A DNA stretch of 64,000 bases from Distichodus sexfasciatus (taxonomy: Eukaryota > Chordata > Actinopteri > Characiformes > Distichodontidae), in assembly GCA_032718565.1 (NCBI GenBank), contig JAVGVS010000776.1:38501-102500 (forward strand). Direction: 5' to 3'. Positions within the stretch are counted from its first letter, which is position 1; each line of letters opens with the position of its first letter. A program made the translations under genes and the position numbers. Shown piece by piece: positions 22,795 through 35,039 of this stretch. The notes beneath the pieces were generated by a model. It worked only from the letters and a program-made list of their open reading frames with translations, was not told the origin of the DNA and did no database searches.

Positions 22795-23790
22795 AGACTA
22801 GCATGGACTAATTTGTATTAGCGTGCCCTATGTAACACTGCCATGCCCAAGCTAGTATTGGCGTGCACTAGGTAGCAGTCGTATGTACTAGCTAGTGTTA
22901 GCGTAAATTAGGTAGCAGTTGTATCGCGCTAGGAAATATTTGCATGCACTAGCTAGCATTAGCATGCACAAGCTAGTATTTACATGCACTAGTATTGGCA
23001 TGGACTATGAAGCACTAGGTAGCAGTAGAATGCACTATCTAGTACTAGCGTGCATTAGGTAGCAGTTGTATACACTAGCTATTATTAGTGTGCACCAGGT
23101 AGCAGTAGTATGTACTAGTTAGTATTAGTGTGCACTAGGTAGCAGTTGAATGCACTAACTATTATTAGCGTGCATTAGGTAGCAGTTGAATGCACTAGCT
23201 AGTATTAGTGTGCACTAGGTAGCAGTTGAATGTACTAGCTAGTGTTAGCATGCAGTAGGTAGCAGTTGAATGCACTAGCTAGTATTAGTGTGCACTAGGT
23301 AGCAGTTGAATGCACTAGCTAGTATTAGCGTGCACTGGGTAGCAGTTGAATGCACTAGCTAGTATTAGTGTGCACTAGGTAGCAGTTGAATGCACTAGCT
23401 AGTATTAGCGTGCACTAGGTAGCAGTTGAATGCACTAGCTATTATTAGCGTGCACTAGGTAGCAGTTGAATGCACTACCTACTATTAGCATGCACTGGGT
23501 AGCAGTTGAATGCACTAGCTAGTATTAGCACACACTAGGTAGCAGTTGAATGCACTAGCTATTATTAGCATGCACTGGCTAGCAGTTGTATACACCAGCT
23601 AGAATTATCATGCACTTGAAGTCATATGCACTAGCTATTATTAGCGTGCACTAGGTAGAAGTAGTGTCCTCTAGCTATTATTAGTGTGCACTAGGTAGAA
23701 GTAGTGTCCTCTAGCTATTATTAGTGTGCACTCGCTAACAGTTCTATGCATTTGCTAACATTCGCATGGACTAGCTGCCATTAATACATT
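22795..23790. repeat. 1-kb minisatellite, 40-bp unit made of two 20-bp halves
   Basis: The best-kept part (23090-23600) repeats gcactaggtagcagttgaat followed by gcactagctagtattagcgt. Both halves start with gcacta and carry a TAG core, so the 40-bp unit is itself an old dimer. Copies decay toward both ends. Confidence 0.9.
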
Positions 23791-26400
23791 TTACTGTAGA
23801 GAAAAGTTCACAAACACATATTTATTCTTCTTGATGTGTAAAGAAGTTAGTAATTAAACTCACTAAATGAAGTGGATAAGGGGTGATGATTTGGGAGGAT
23901 AAACGCTGATAAATGCTGTATATCTATAAATCTTTACATCAGCCTCAAGCGCTGTTAGAGGAAATTAGCGTTAGAAGTCAACATTGGATCTTTAACTAGC
24001 TTCTAAAAATCTGTGACGATGGCCTAGTGGATAGCATGAGTGTTTGTGTGTGTGTGTGTGTTTATGGATTCTGCACGGTAATGTGTGTTTAATTACTTCC
24101 CCTCTGTCAGCGAGGAGCGATTTTCAACCCAAATCCCTGCATCCTATGAGAAAGTTCACCACCGCTGACTCTCCTCTAGCGAGAAATCTCTCATAACTCA
24201 TTTGTAATTACACTCAACATTTAAAAACATCTTTGAGCTGCTCCTATTCCCAAAAAACATGATTTGTACATTTATTTCTTTTTTATTTATTTATTTTTAA
24301 ACACACAAAACGCAGCTGTGCCTGACTGGGGATCAGAGGTCACGACAGTTAGCCGCTAACAGGCTCTTAATGTGTCTGCGCTAACACATTGCAGTGTTTT
24401 GACGACTTTCCGTACGTTGTGAGTGTGTAGATTAAGGTGTGTGTCGGTACGCCGCCACTAGCATAAAAACTCCAACACGTGGAACTCCGTGCCCTCAAAT
24501 AACCCCAAATGAAGCAGACACACACACACACACACTCCTCCTAAATCCACAGATGTGGAGGAAAGTCTCTCTCTCTCTCTTTCTCCCAGTTCGGATTTGT
24601 GTTTTTGTTCCGTTAAATAGCGTAAATCCAGTGCTTCCCAAATTTTCGGTTTTATCTTTTAACTTAATGTAAAATTTGCCCCCTTTCTAATGATTCTTTA
24701 ACAATGAATTAAAATGAAGGGAAGAGTTAAATAAAAATTATTTTTATTAACCATTAATCATTTAATTATTTTTTAAAGTAAATGTGAGGCACTTTTGTCA
24801 CTCATGTTTCCTACATCTTCCAAACGTAACAAGGAAGTGAGTTCAACATTCAACGGCTCAAAGTTTTGCAAGAAAAATACAATGATTGCTCAAAAAATTG
24901 CATAAAAGTTGTGGTAATTGGTGACATTGCACGGTAGTAATGAATTCGCAGCTGAATTTGCGTTAATAGTTGCAATTGCAACATCGCCAAAATCCTGGAG
25001 GATCTGATTATCATTCATACAAAATGGTAACTTCTCATTTGAATAAAAACAAAACATCATATTTATCAAAGTGTATGACTCTAAAAAGAAACACAAACAA
25101 AAAATGACAGATTTGAGTTGAAAATGATAAACCTCAAGTGACAATTTAAGACAGCTAGCAAATTTTTGTAAATTTGGAAACATACAGATACAAGTAAGTT
25201 TGGCTGATGGGTTCATACTGTTCATATACATATATATATACCGTCATGTTTTATATGGAGCACTGCAAAAGTTTATGGAGCGCAATATTTTGAACTCGAA
25301 CAATTCGTCACTCAAGCAGAATTTTCTACGATAAAAGTCAGAATTCCACCAATTAGTGACTTGACTCGACGCCAAACTTGTATGACAAGAACCATCAACT
25401 GATTGGTCTATATTTGGTCATCACAAAGCTGCTTTATTATTTCACACGTATGTATTGTTTTTATACCAAAAATTGTAAATAGAATTGCACAGAGTACAAC
25501 AAAATCCAATAATTTAGCAATAAAACATTATTTTGATGAATTTTGTCAGAATTAAGTCATTTGTTTTGTATGTAGACCAGCCGGACAAACAACCTTTCAT
25601 GCGTAAAACCATCAGATTGTTTCTGTATTTTTAATTCATTGTTTTACATTGATTCTTATGGAGAAAATTAACTTGGAACTCCAGCCTTTTGGAATTTGAG
25701 CTGCCTTCTGGAAAGGATTAACTTCGACATACCTAATACCCTACCATGGGGCCTTCATTCCACCTACACTCTATCCGCCACTCTACAGAGGATCCCAAAC
25801 CAACAGTACCCTTACCACAGTCCCAACGTTCCCCAGGTTCATAACGTAACGGTTAGGGAGTTGTCCCCAAAGGTATCGCTGAGGTGCTGTGCTGTGCTGT
25901 TGTGTGTGACAAGTAATCACTCACTAAAATTACAAGTGAACCAAGATCAGAAATTAGAAATTAACTACAGATTAAGCTCAAGAAAACTTGCAAGCACTAA
26001 ATCTAAAGAATCAAAATATATAGAAATATATGTTTCCTACAAATATTTTTATATTATAAATTGTAGCTGTTAATGTGCGTATTATGCTAATGTACTGTAT
26101 CTCTGTCGTGTAAACTGGTGTAAACAGGCTCGCCTGACCTTTCCTAGGCGGGTAAAGCGATATGGGCGATGGTCGTGTTTAATCATTCGTTCTTTCAGAT
26201 AATCCCCGTGTCCTTCGCTCACAGACGCCTGTTAACGTTTTAATATCACCAACTCCGACCGCGCGGCTAATCCCGCTAGCGCACAAAACCCTGTTTTTGG
26301 AACAAGCAGAGTACCGATTCCGCCCCCTCAATTAGGTGTCCGAACTGTTCAAGGTCAAGTCTTTGGAAGTCATGAGCAACTACTGCACTAACAGATCTGG
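23791..26400. other. Intergenic, no gene seen
   Basis: Mixed unique sequence. Small repeats: (GT)n at 24043-24061, (CA)n at 24520-24534, CT at 24568-24581. Position 25735-25920 holds a decayed SINE-like stretch (taccctaccatggggcctt, gtgctgtgctgtgctg) related to 30840-31060 and 31270. Blocks 24085-24210 and 26120-26290 are GC-balanced and possibly regulatory. Confidence 0.45.
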
Positions 26401-26427
26401 CTCCAACAGCTCATAACAGCTATAAAC

Positions 26428-27813
26428 CGGTGGTCCCCAATTATCTCTCCCCAAGGGCCAAATTATGTAAAGCAAGTCAGGCTGAGAGCCAACAAACCCA
26501 CGTCACAGCTCCCTTCCTTAGCTTTACGTAGAATAAAAGGGCTGAAACTGTGGATATAACTACTAGAAAAAGTAAGAACAGTGTCTGTTTTATTGGCTTG
26601 CAGAGTTTTTATTTTATTATATAAAATGAGCTGCATTAGCCCTTTCTGGAAGACAACTACGTTTGCGCTGATGGCGATTTTAAACATAAAATAATGCTTG
26701 AAAAATGTCTGAATACATCACTGAGATTATTGTTATGCTTAAGGAAATGCTTGAATTAAATACTGTTTTCCTAACTAAAACAATGTAATAATTACACACA
26801 CACACGTATATGTGAAATTATTTGTTCTCAAAAATTGTTCGTTTAGACACTATAACATAAAACTGAAAAGAAAAATTGATCAATTGAAAATGAAATATTG
26901 AAGTTTGTCATTTTGAACCAATTTGGCCTATAAAATGAGCTGCTTTTGCAGAGAACTACATTTCCCACCCCGGAGCTGCGTAACAATGAAGCTTTGGGTG
27001 CACGTTCCAGAATAAACGATGGAAAATCTATGGGAAAATCTAAATAAACGGCAGAATTGTGAGTAGAACGCTGGTTATTGTGGTTATTTATCAGCTAAAA
27101 TATGGTTTGTGTCTGTAATAAAGGGGACGTTTTGACCGAACTGGAGCGTTTTGCGAGTAACGGCGCTCATGCGCATGGTCATTAACATAGCACACGTGTT
27201 TACATCGCGAAAAATGTCGAAAAGTGGTTTTATGCATTTACTTGTGTTTTAGCGCAGAAATACTTTCACATGCAGAGGGATCAGGTCTCGTCTTGATCGC
27301 GCCACTGAAAACATTGTGTGTCACCATTAAGCCTCCGTGTGAAATACAAGCGGAGCTGCTTTATCGAGTAAAATGAATTAAACGAAGCTTCGATTCTAGA
27401 AAAATTGCCTCGACCATTTTTTGTAATAGAATTATTCGAGTTATTGGCCCAATGCCACCGATACCCGATCCAGCCGTTTGAGCCGTTATCGGATCGATAC
27501 CCGATCCACATATCGGATCGGCTACATCTACATCTGTAATTAATTAATTAATGTAATTACGTGCACATACAGAGGAATGAATGCAATGTCTAGTAAGTTC
27601 AAAGTCTGTTATCACAACTGTGATCAGTAAGATTTCACTCAGTCTTAATGACTAGTAGAGACGTCAACCCACTGACGTGGAGATCGCTAATCACAGATGG
27701 CCATGGGGAGCGCACATGTCTGTTTAGGTTTGTTACCAATGTGATGTGAGGGGCCAGATATATCACTTGCTCGGGCTGGATCTGACACACGGGCTGCCAT
27801 TTGGGGACCACTG
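26428..27813. mobile_element. hAT (Charlie-type ends) with a second hAT inside
   Basis: Ends are cggtggtccccaa (left) and ttggggaccactg (right), the familiar CAGTGGTCCCC-type hAT terminus, flanked by the direct repeat gctataaac (26419-26427 and 27814-27822). The inner part 26930-27530 is, in reverse, similar to the hAT at 15773 (shared: tttttcgcgatgtaaacac region, gatcgcgccact, aaatgtagtt) and ends with atcggatcgg motifs. No usable transposase frame remains. Confidence 0.68.
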
Positions 27814-28157
27814 GCTATAAACTATACGTATTCAGTGTATATAAAGTATTTTTGTAAAGTCCAGGGCACTGCCCAGTTACAATAAGCAAAACAGACTCCC
27901 TCCAGTGTGTGAAAATGTGCTACTGACAGCTTGTAAACTGGTTTATGGTGTTCTACTTGGTGACTTTACTGCGTTTGGATTTTCACATTTTGTCTGTTTG
28001 GAGAGGAGGAGGAGGAGGGGGAGGAGGAGCTTGGTGCCAGGTGACTCCGTCCAGCGTTTCCCATAACGTCAGCGGCCAAACGACTTAGTGTCAATGCCTG
28101 TCCTTCTCATGCCCAGAAAGAGACACCGCTTCGTAGGCGAGTAACTATAAATGCGAG

Positions 28158-28835
28158 GTGTGTAGTGATACATCGATCTACATTAATACATCGATTCAGT
28201 GATCAACAAGCGAATGGCATCAATCCAAGATGAAAACATGAATCAGATATTAGACATCAAATATATTGTAACATCACTTTATTTAAACAATACTGAGTTT
28301 TAAGGAGGGGTGTAACGATACATCGATCAACATTGATACATCAATATAATGATCAATAAGCAGTGATCCAAGATGAAAAAAATCTGATAAAACATGTTGC
28401 TTTTTAATGAACAAGCTTGAGTTTTTAGTAGGGGTGTAACGATGCATTGGTCTACATCAATACGTCGATTTAATAATCAATGAGCGTCGATACAGCATGA
28501 AAATATTTTTCAGAGAGTAGCGATAATACATTTTATAACATTGTTTTTAAATGGATACGTTTTTAGCAGTGGTGTAATGATACATCGATCTACATCGATA
28601 CATCAATTCTGTTCTTTGCTAGAAACAAATCTTAAATACGTCAGAATCTTTGCAAAGTAAAGAAGAAGAAAATAAAGAAAATATTGGTTTTCACGAAAAA
28701 ACCTCCTCCTCTTCAATGAACAGTTACGTTCAAATATTTAGTTTTTCATTTTGGATCAAGACTTATTAAATGGGCTTATTGACCATTGAATCAATCTATC
28801 ACCGTAGATCAATGTATTGTTACACCCCTGCCAAA
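28158..28835. repeat. Tandem set of hAT-type ends
   Basis: The end-like motif ggtgtaacgatacatcgat occurs four times in direct order (28158, 28308, 28430, 28569), each followed by 'tacatcgatacatcgat' and 'aatcaat' sequence. A single inverted copy (tattgttacacccctgcc) closes the block near 28835. Confidence 0.65.
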
Positions 28836-30690
28836 AATCCGCCCTCACTTACGTTCGCAGCATCTGATTGCCCGTTTGTTACCTTTCTAACATTGACCTG
28901 CTGTCCCGATTGGGTGTAATCTGCTAAATCCCAACCAGAAGAGCCCTTGGCATTACGAGCTGCCCTCGGTGTGCCAGCTGGGCACTCCTTTGCCAACTTT
29001 TGGGTGGAGCGCTCCTGCCCGATTCACTGATGCAGGACATAAATCCTATTACTTCCAGCAATGAATTAGAATTTTTCATGCTAGTAAAGTCACAAATCAA
29101 GCTACACAACGTACTGCAAATGTATTTGTTAGCAAAGAATACTGGACCTGATTCACCAGCCATTCTCAAGAAGAAACTTAAATTCCACTTTTACTCAGAT
29201 TATATGCAGATTTTGACATTCATTGATGTTTTCATATCTGAGATGTGATTTTAGGTAAGAATATAAACACAAACGCTGAAAAGAATATTCCTCAGAAGAA
29301 ATAAATGAAATCAAAAGTGAAGATGAGTCAAAAACCTTGTGTTTACTGACCATTTTGAAAATCTGCAACCAAATTGTACATTTGCTAATTTTGCCTGCAC
29401 AGATTGTATTGCAACTATGTATGCTTATTTTTGCATGAATGCATTGTATTACAAGCATGCATGCCTTGTATAGCATGCAAGACTTGCAACCAAAAACTGC
29501 CAACATGTCATGTGTCAGAGCCATTCTTTGAGCAGATTGCTTGGTAGTTGGATCCCATTCAACAACAGGAACAGATTTCTGACTCATGTTTGCAGTTTTC
29601 ACCAAGATTCTGTCGTTCACCAGTGTTTTCTTGTTCTTAGATGAAGAGCAGAACTTACGAATGCTAAAAGACACTTTCTTTCACCACATGACGACAATGT
29701 CACTCCGCTACTACGCTCAGAGTGTATCTCGGGTCGGTGTCCTGGAGCTCAACCCTTAGCCATCCGGGCTTTGGCTGTGAAAAACATGGCGGGTTTTTTT
29801 TCCCTTGAGAAGTGGAATCGCTTCAAAAGACTCCCGCTTAAATTTGCTAATGCGGCTAATAGGGAATGAGAGCTGACGGGGAACTTTCGTTCGGCGTCAG
29901 ACACGTTAGCCTCTTTTGGGGGGGAACTCCAGGACTGGGAAAAGCTCTTGGGTCTGGTGGTTTTGGGTGAGTCAGAGATCTGTTTCTGATGTCGGATAGG
30001 ATCCAGCGGGCCAGATCCGCTCGCAAAAAAAGGCAAACGACACGTCAGCAGTTTTGGGTCGCAATGGTTCTACACTGAAGACTTGCAATGCATGCAATGC
30101 ACAAATAAGTATGCATGCATTACAAAAAAATGCATGCAAATAAAAGCATGAATGCAGGCAATCAGATTTATTTCAGAGAAAAAATTACTCATTTTTTTGG
30201 AAACAAATATTTAAAAAATATGGTTTAGCTTTTATTTTGAAAAACGAGTATACGAATGACACTCCCTTGGATGGTTTCCCTGATGTTAACCATTGGAAAA
30301 GCAACTTTATCTGGGTGAAGGCCAAGCCCCTTAAAGCATTGGCTGTTGAGCGGTAGATGGGCGGAGTCAGGGGCGGGGCCGGAGCGGGGAATGACGTGCT
30401 GTGACATCATTGCTGAATTGGCCACGCTGCTAATCAGCTCAGATCGTATTCTGGAGCGCTGTAATCCCGCGATCTCCGCCAGGCCGAGTTAGGGCTAATC
30501 CTGCAGAACGACTCGCAGCATTCACCCCGTGCTCTCTGACACGCCCGAAAAACGCCCCGGGGGTCACTGCTGCCGTCACACCGGCTCACGGGATGCGCTA
30601 ACGGGATCTTCCTCCTAGCTGCCATGGCGATATTTCTGTAGCGACAGACGCCTTGGCAGCTTGGCAAAAAGGCGCCAAACCATTAACATG
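28836..30690. other. Intergenic, no gene recognised
   Basis: Positions 28840-29700 hold medium-length open frames on both strands without recognisable domains. From 29880 to 30665 the sequence is unusually GC-balanced and non-repetitive for this region (see findings). 'gcatgcatg' type runs occur at 29390-29470 and 30080-30160. Confidence 0.4.
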
Positions 30691-30829
30691 AGTAAATTGG
30701 CAGGTCACTGGTAAAATTACCACTGAGATACTCATGAGCAAGGTACGCAAGCACTACGCACAGGCACTGACAAAAAAAAAAGCCACTGTTCCTTTACCAA
30801 TAGGTCAAATGCAGAGGTCACATGCCTTG

Positions 30830-31062
30830 ATTCCACTCACACTCTACCTGATACCCTACCAAGGGCCTTTATTCAATCCACACTCTACCCAGTACCCTAC
30901 CAAGGGCCTTTATTCAATCCACACCCTACCCAGTACCCTACCAAGGGCCTTTATTCAATCCACACCCTACCCAGTACCCTACCAAGGGCCTTTACACAAC
31001 CCACACTCTATTTCAGTACCCTACCAAGGGCGTTTATACGACCCACACTCTACCTGGTAGTT
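30830..31062. repeat. Short tandem array, about 41-bp unit
   Basis: Five copies of a unit containing gtaccctaccaagggccttt and attcaatccacaccctac. It lies between family B SINE pieces (gatactcatgagcaaggta at 30727 and the copy from 31100). Confidence 0.85.
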
Positions 31063-31099
31063 ATCACGTATGGCTTACCTATGGTACCTATGGTACTCG

Positions 31100-31320
31100 T
31101 ACCAATGGTTCATGTGATCGGAAACCCACAGATTCAAGTCCTGGACCAGTAAAGGTACCACTAAGGTACTTGTGAGCAAGGTACTGTTCCCAAGCCCTGC
31201 TCCCTGGGCACTGCCAAAAATGGCTGCCCACTGCTTATTCATAGACGGATTACTTTTCGGTTAAGCTGCACTGTGTGCTGTGCTGTGTTCACAATGACAA
31301 ATACTTACTCACTTATGGGA
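31100..31320 (+). repeat. tRNA-derived SINE, family B, nearly full
   Basis: Box B-like agattcaagtcc, the body aaaggtaccactaaggtac, gtgagcaaggtactgttcc and ccctgctccctgggca, and the 3' part gtgctgtgctgtgttcacaa followed by tacttactcac. Confidence 0.78.
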
Positions 31321-32904
31321 AGCTTTCTCATTGTGATGCCTTACTAAATGGTTTCTGTTGTTTTAAATCTTGTTTTCATGCTACCATCAAGTCTGGAATC
31401 AATAAGTCAGTAATTGTTTTGTCCTGTTTTTTGAGGTTTGCATGTTTAGCAGACATGGAAGGTATTCCCATCGCGGCCTGGACGGCCTCGTAAACCCCAG
31501 CGTCTGATTATGCATTGCGACGTTGGCGCTTGCCATGCTCCTTTGAATATTACGATCTGAATTATTTTTGCTCCAATAAACGCCAACGTAAACTGCAGTT
31601 TAACCTAATGGGCCGAACAGCGGGACCCATGGCATTTTCCCCTTCCAGACGCAGCGTAAAACTGCCACGATGAACGCTATCGACGGCTTTCCGCTTAATT
31701 TTTCCGTTGATTTCTATAAAGCCAGTTGAGTCTAGCACTTAAGAATGGCTTTGAGAACAGTTTTTCATGGAGTATGAGTAACAAACGCAGATAGAGTGGA
31801 ACTTTTGCTTCAGTGAATATGTTGTCTAAATGAAGATATTTTTCAGAAGCTGGACATTTCTGTATTGTGAAAATCCATTTTGATAGTTACAGTTTTTGCC
31901 TGTTGCTTACACACTAAAACCGAATGCTTAGACCAAAGCCTCAATACCTAAACTTCTTGTAGCATACCTTAAACACAGTGTAACTATAGCTTAAACACAT
32001 TGTCAACTTTGCACTTTGTTTACACTTCTGTAACACACTTATTGCAAAACACTACACACGTTTTCTTACATTAGACACTTTGTTCAAAAACGAAATCACC
32101 TGTTATTATTGGGAAAACACTCTGTTCAAAAAGCAAAACTCATGTGACAATTGCCTGTGATGTTGATGAGGTCTTGTGGCCAGACCCAAACAGAAGGCGG
32201 GATCCATAAGCCCGAACACCCCCCCCCCCCCCCCTCCACCACACACACACACACACACACACACTCTCACATGCACACACAAAACAAGTATATGTTTTTT
32301 TCCCCAATAGCAATTTATCCAGTAAATGTTTTGTTTTGTTTTGTTTGTACTTTTGTTTTGTTGCTACACTTGATGATTTGTGATTCAATTTCTCTTTATT
32401 TCTATAAGAATCTTGGTTTTTTGTAAAAACTCTTGTTTGATTACTGCAGAAATTCTACTTTTGGGTTTTACAGAAGTCTGAGCAAATGACAATAAAATAG
32501 AAACACAAAGACTGCAGTCTTTTATATAAAGCCTATCAGTGTGTTGCTGGTGATATGAAAGAGTAATTCAAATGGTGCTTGTGTGTATGGTTTTGTTGCA
32601 AGAATTTCATTTTTAGAAAGGAGTGTTAAGTTTTGATTGCAGTGTTTCATTTTGGCATAGATGTGAGTTGTTAATCTGATTGTTAATCTGATGTCTGATT
32701 GGCTTGTGTGTAGAGTTTTGACATAATGAGCCAAATTCTGCAAAAAGTGTGTAAGCAATAGGCAAAAACTGTAATATTAAGTTAATAAGCCCAATTAGAA
32801 TCTTTTGAAATATGAGATTTTTAAATTCCATGAAAAAAGAAAGAAAGAAAGAAAGAGGGAAGAGGGAAGTACAGATTATAACATATTAGTTACACTCATT
32901 CACG

Positions 32905-32944
<40 letters not shown>

Positions 32945-33456
32945 GTCTCTCTGTGCATCATCATTCACCACCAGAGCATTTATTTCATTTGTGAAGGTTG
33001 TGTTGTAGTGTTTTAGTGATTGTGTGTGTGTGTGTGAGAGAGAGAAACATGTGGAGATGACGTTCAGAATGTAGAATCACACTCATATTGACATTTTTCC
33101 ATAACACACACACAAACACACACACACACACTCAGCAGGGTTTGGCTGTTTGGCTGATGTGATTTATTCAGCTGGGACTAGGGTCCAGCTCCAGTCATGA
33201 AAATGTTGCCGTCTTTCTTATGAGGATCTTTCCATCCTTCCATCCTCCCCTTCTCCTGATCTGTTAGAAAGAGAGAAAGAGACACAAAAGAGGGAGAGCG
33301 AGAAAGAGAGAGATAAAAAGGGAGAGAGAGAGATGAAAGATTAAAAGAAAAAGAGAGAGAGAGCGAAACAGATAAAAGAAGGAGAAAGAGATAACTTGAA
33401 AAATTCCTACTGAATTCTGGTCATCGCTTTACTGCCAGATCTTGTCATTCACATTT
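31321..33456. other. Intergenic with simple repeats
   Basis: Holds a poly-C then (CA)n run (32217-32265), an impure GAAA run (32834-32856), CT/CA runs (32907-32944), GT (33021-33036), CA (33107-33132) and a purine tract (33264-33385). The block 31440-31720 is unique and GC-balanced. No gene is seen. Confidence 0.5.
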
Positions 33457-33640
33457 TACCGCATTTAGCAGATGCTCTGATCCAGGGTGAACTCAGTTTC
33501 CCTAATGTCAGGGATAGTCTCCCTGGAGTTCAGGGTCTTGCTGAGAGACCCGATGATAGCAGTGCTGGAGGTCAGATTCGAATCCATAACCACTTGGTCG
33601 AGAAGACCAAGCCATCCTAACCACTACTACACCACTACCA
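33457..33640 (-). repeat. tRNA-derived SINE, family A
   Basis: In reverse: the 3' end catttagcagatgctctgat, body tccctggagttcagggtctt, and tRNA-like head with box B gattcgaatcc and box A region at cctaaccactac. Confidence 0.8.
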
Positions 33641-34041
33641 CCACCACAGTTAGACCACCACTACAAACCATTAGACTACAATTTAGGATCATTAGACCAC
33701 CAACACTGACCTCCGAACACCAAGACTATAGACTTTTAACCAGTCAGTCACAGTTAAACGCAGTTGTTGATGCATCTGTTTTATTCTCAGCATGATGTCT
33801 TATGACTTTTGTCCCCCAATAAAACGCAATGCTCACCCACTGTCCAGCTGTCCCAACACACCTGCAGTCCCCAAGTACATGTTTACGCTCGGACATGTGG
33901 TAAGAATGCAGCACTGACCGTGTCCTCATGAACCTCTAAACTGGACAACTTATTCTTCTAGATCAGTTTCAACACACTTGAGCCAGGTAAGCGGTTCTCG
34001 TCAAGTGACCCGTTCCCAATGCTGGAGAATAGCTAACTAAA

Positions 34042-34290
34042 ATGAGTGACGCTACTAACTTAATCAATAACTTTCCGCAGATTATCAGTTGTGAAGGTAC
34101 TTTTACAATGCTTAAATTGGCAAAAGTGGCACCTGATAGGCTCCCGACTTCTGCATCACAGTGCACTCATGTCATCTTTGAAATGGAGTCAGAGGCAGAA
34201 CATTATATGAGAACCTATGATGTAAACAATGTAATGTATCACATTAAAGATTCCAGCGAGGATATAGAAGTAGTGAGTTTCGATTTTTGA
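34042..34290 (+). other. Unassigned 82-codon open frame
   Basis: An ATG-to-TGA frame of ordinary composition (contains FEMESEAEHYMRTYDV and a tail DIEVVSFDF). I recognise no domain. It is followed at 34380-34460 by a repeat also present at 52606-52690, so it may be a scrap of a mobile element. Weak evidence of being a gene. Confidence 0.15.
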
Positions 34291-34664
34291 TTTGCGTAAG
34301 TTACACTCAAAAACGTACGTTCTGTCCGTTTGGCATTTTGATAATTATGGCCGCAAATTCTTGCTTCCATCTTGGCCAAGGTGGACTCCGTCCTCCGACT
34401 CTATCTAGCTGCTGCCGAGAGTGCACTGTGATGCCATGAGGGTTGGTTTCCAATCAGATGCTTTTCAACACCAGAAACTCCTAAATACCACCTGCTTTGT
34501 AAAGAGTTTTGTAATAATGTAGCATTTTGAAATGTAGTTAAGCTACAGATTAGAGCTTTTACGTTACTAGCATCACAAATTTTATTTGCTTCTCCGTCAC
34601 TTTGTCTATGCATCATCAGTAAAAGCTACGTACAACGTGTTGGTGGAGCTGCTGCATCCGATCT

Positions 34665-34915
34665 TATGTGACATTTAACACAGCACAACACAGTACTCAA
34701 TGCACCACACCGAAATATGTCCTCTGCTTTTGACCCATCCGTGAAGAAGCAGTATGCAGCTTTTTGGCAGCACCCAGGGAGCAGTGTTTGGGAATGGTAC
34801 CTTGCTAACAGTTACCTCAGTGGAACCTTTTACTGATCCAGGACTTGAACTACCTACCTTCTGATCATGGGACCAACGCCCTAATTGTTACACAATCGAC
34901 TGCCCTCCTTTAAGC
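34665..34915 (-). repeat. tRNA-derived SINE, family B, reverse
   Basis: Reverse copy: tctgcttttgacccatccg, cagcacccagggagcagtgt, ggtaccttgctaac, then a head with box B ggacttgaacta and a box A region at gccctaattgttac. Confidence 0.8.
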
Positions 34916-35039
34916 ATCCTTTAAGTAAAATCAAAATATCCGGTGAATAAAATGACTGAAAACACACCATTCTTGACCCCAGTTGGGTCAGTTTTGCTGA
35001 CAGAGTGACCTGCAGGTTACACACCTGCTATTTACAACC

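Noticed and set aside
29195..29674. 159-codon minus-strand open frame
   Set aside because: No domain, biased by gcatgcatg and tgcaa repeats, no splice or neighbour support; not called as a gene.
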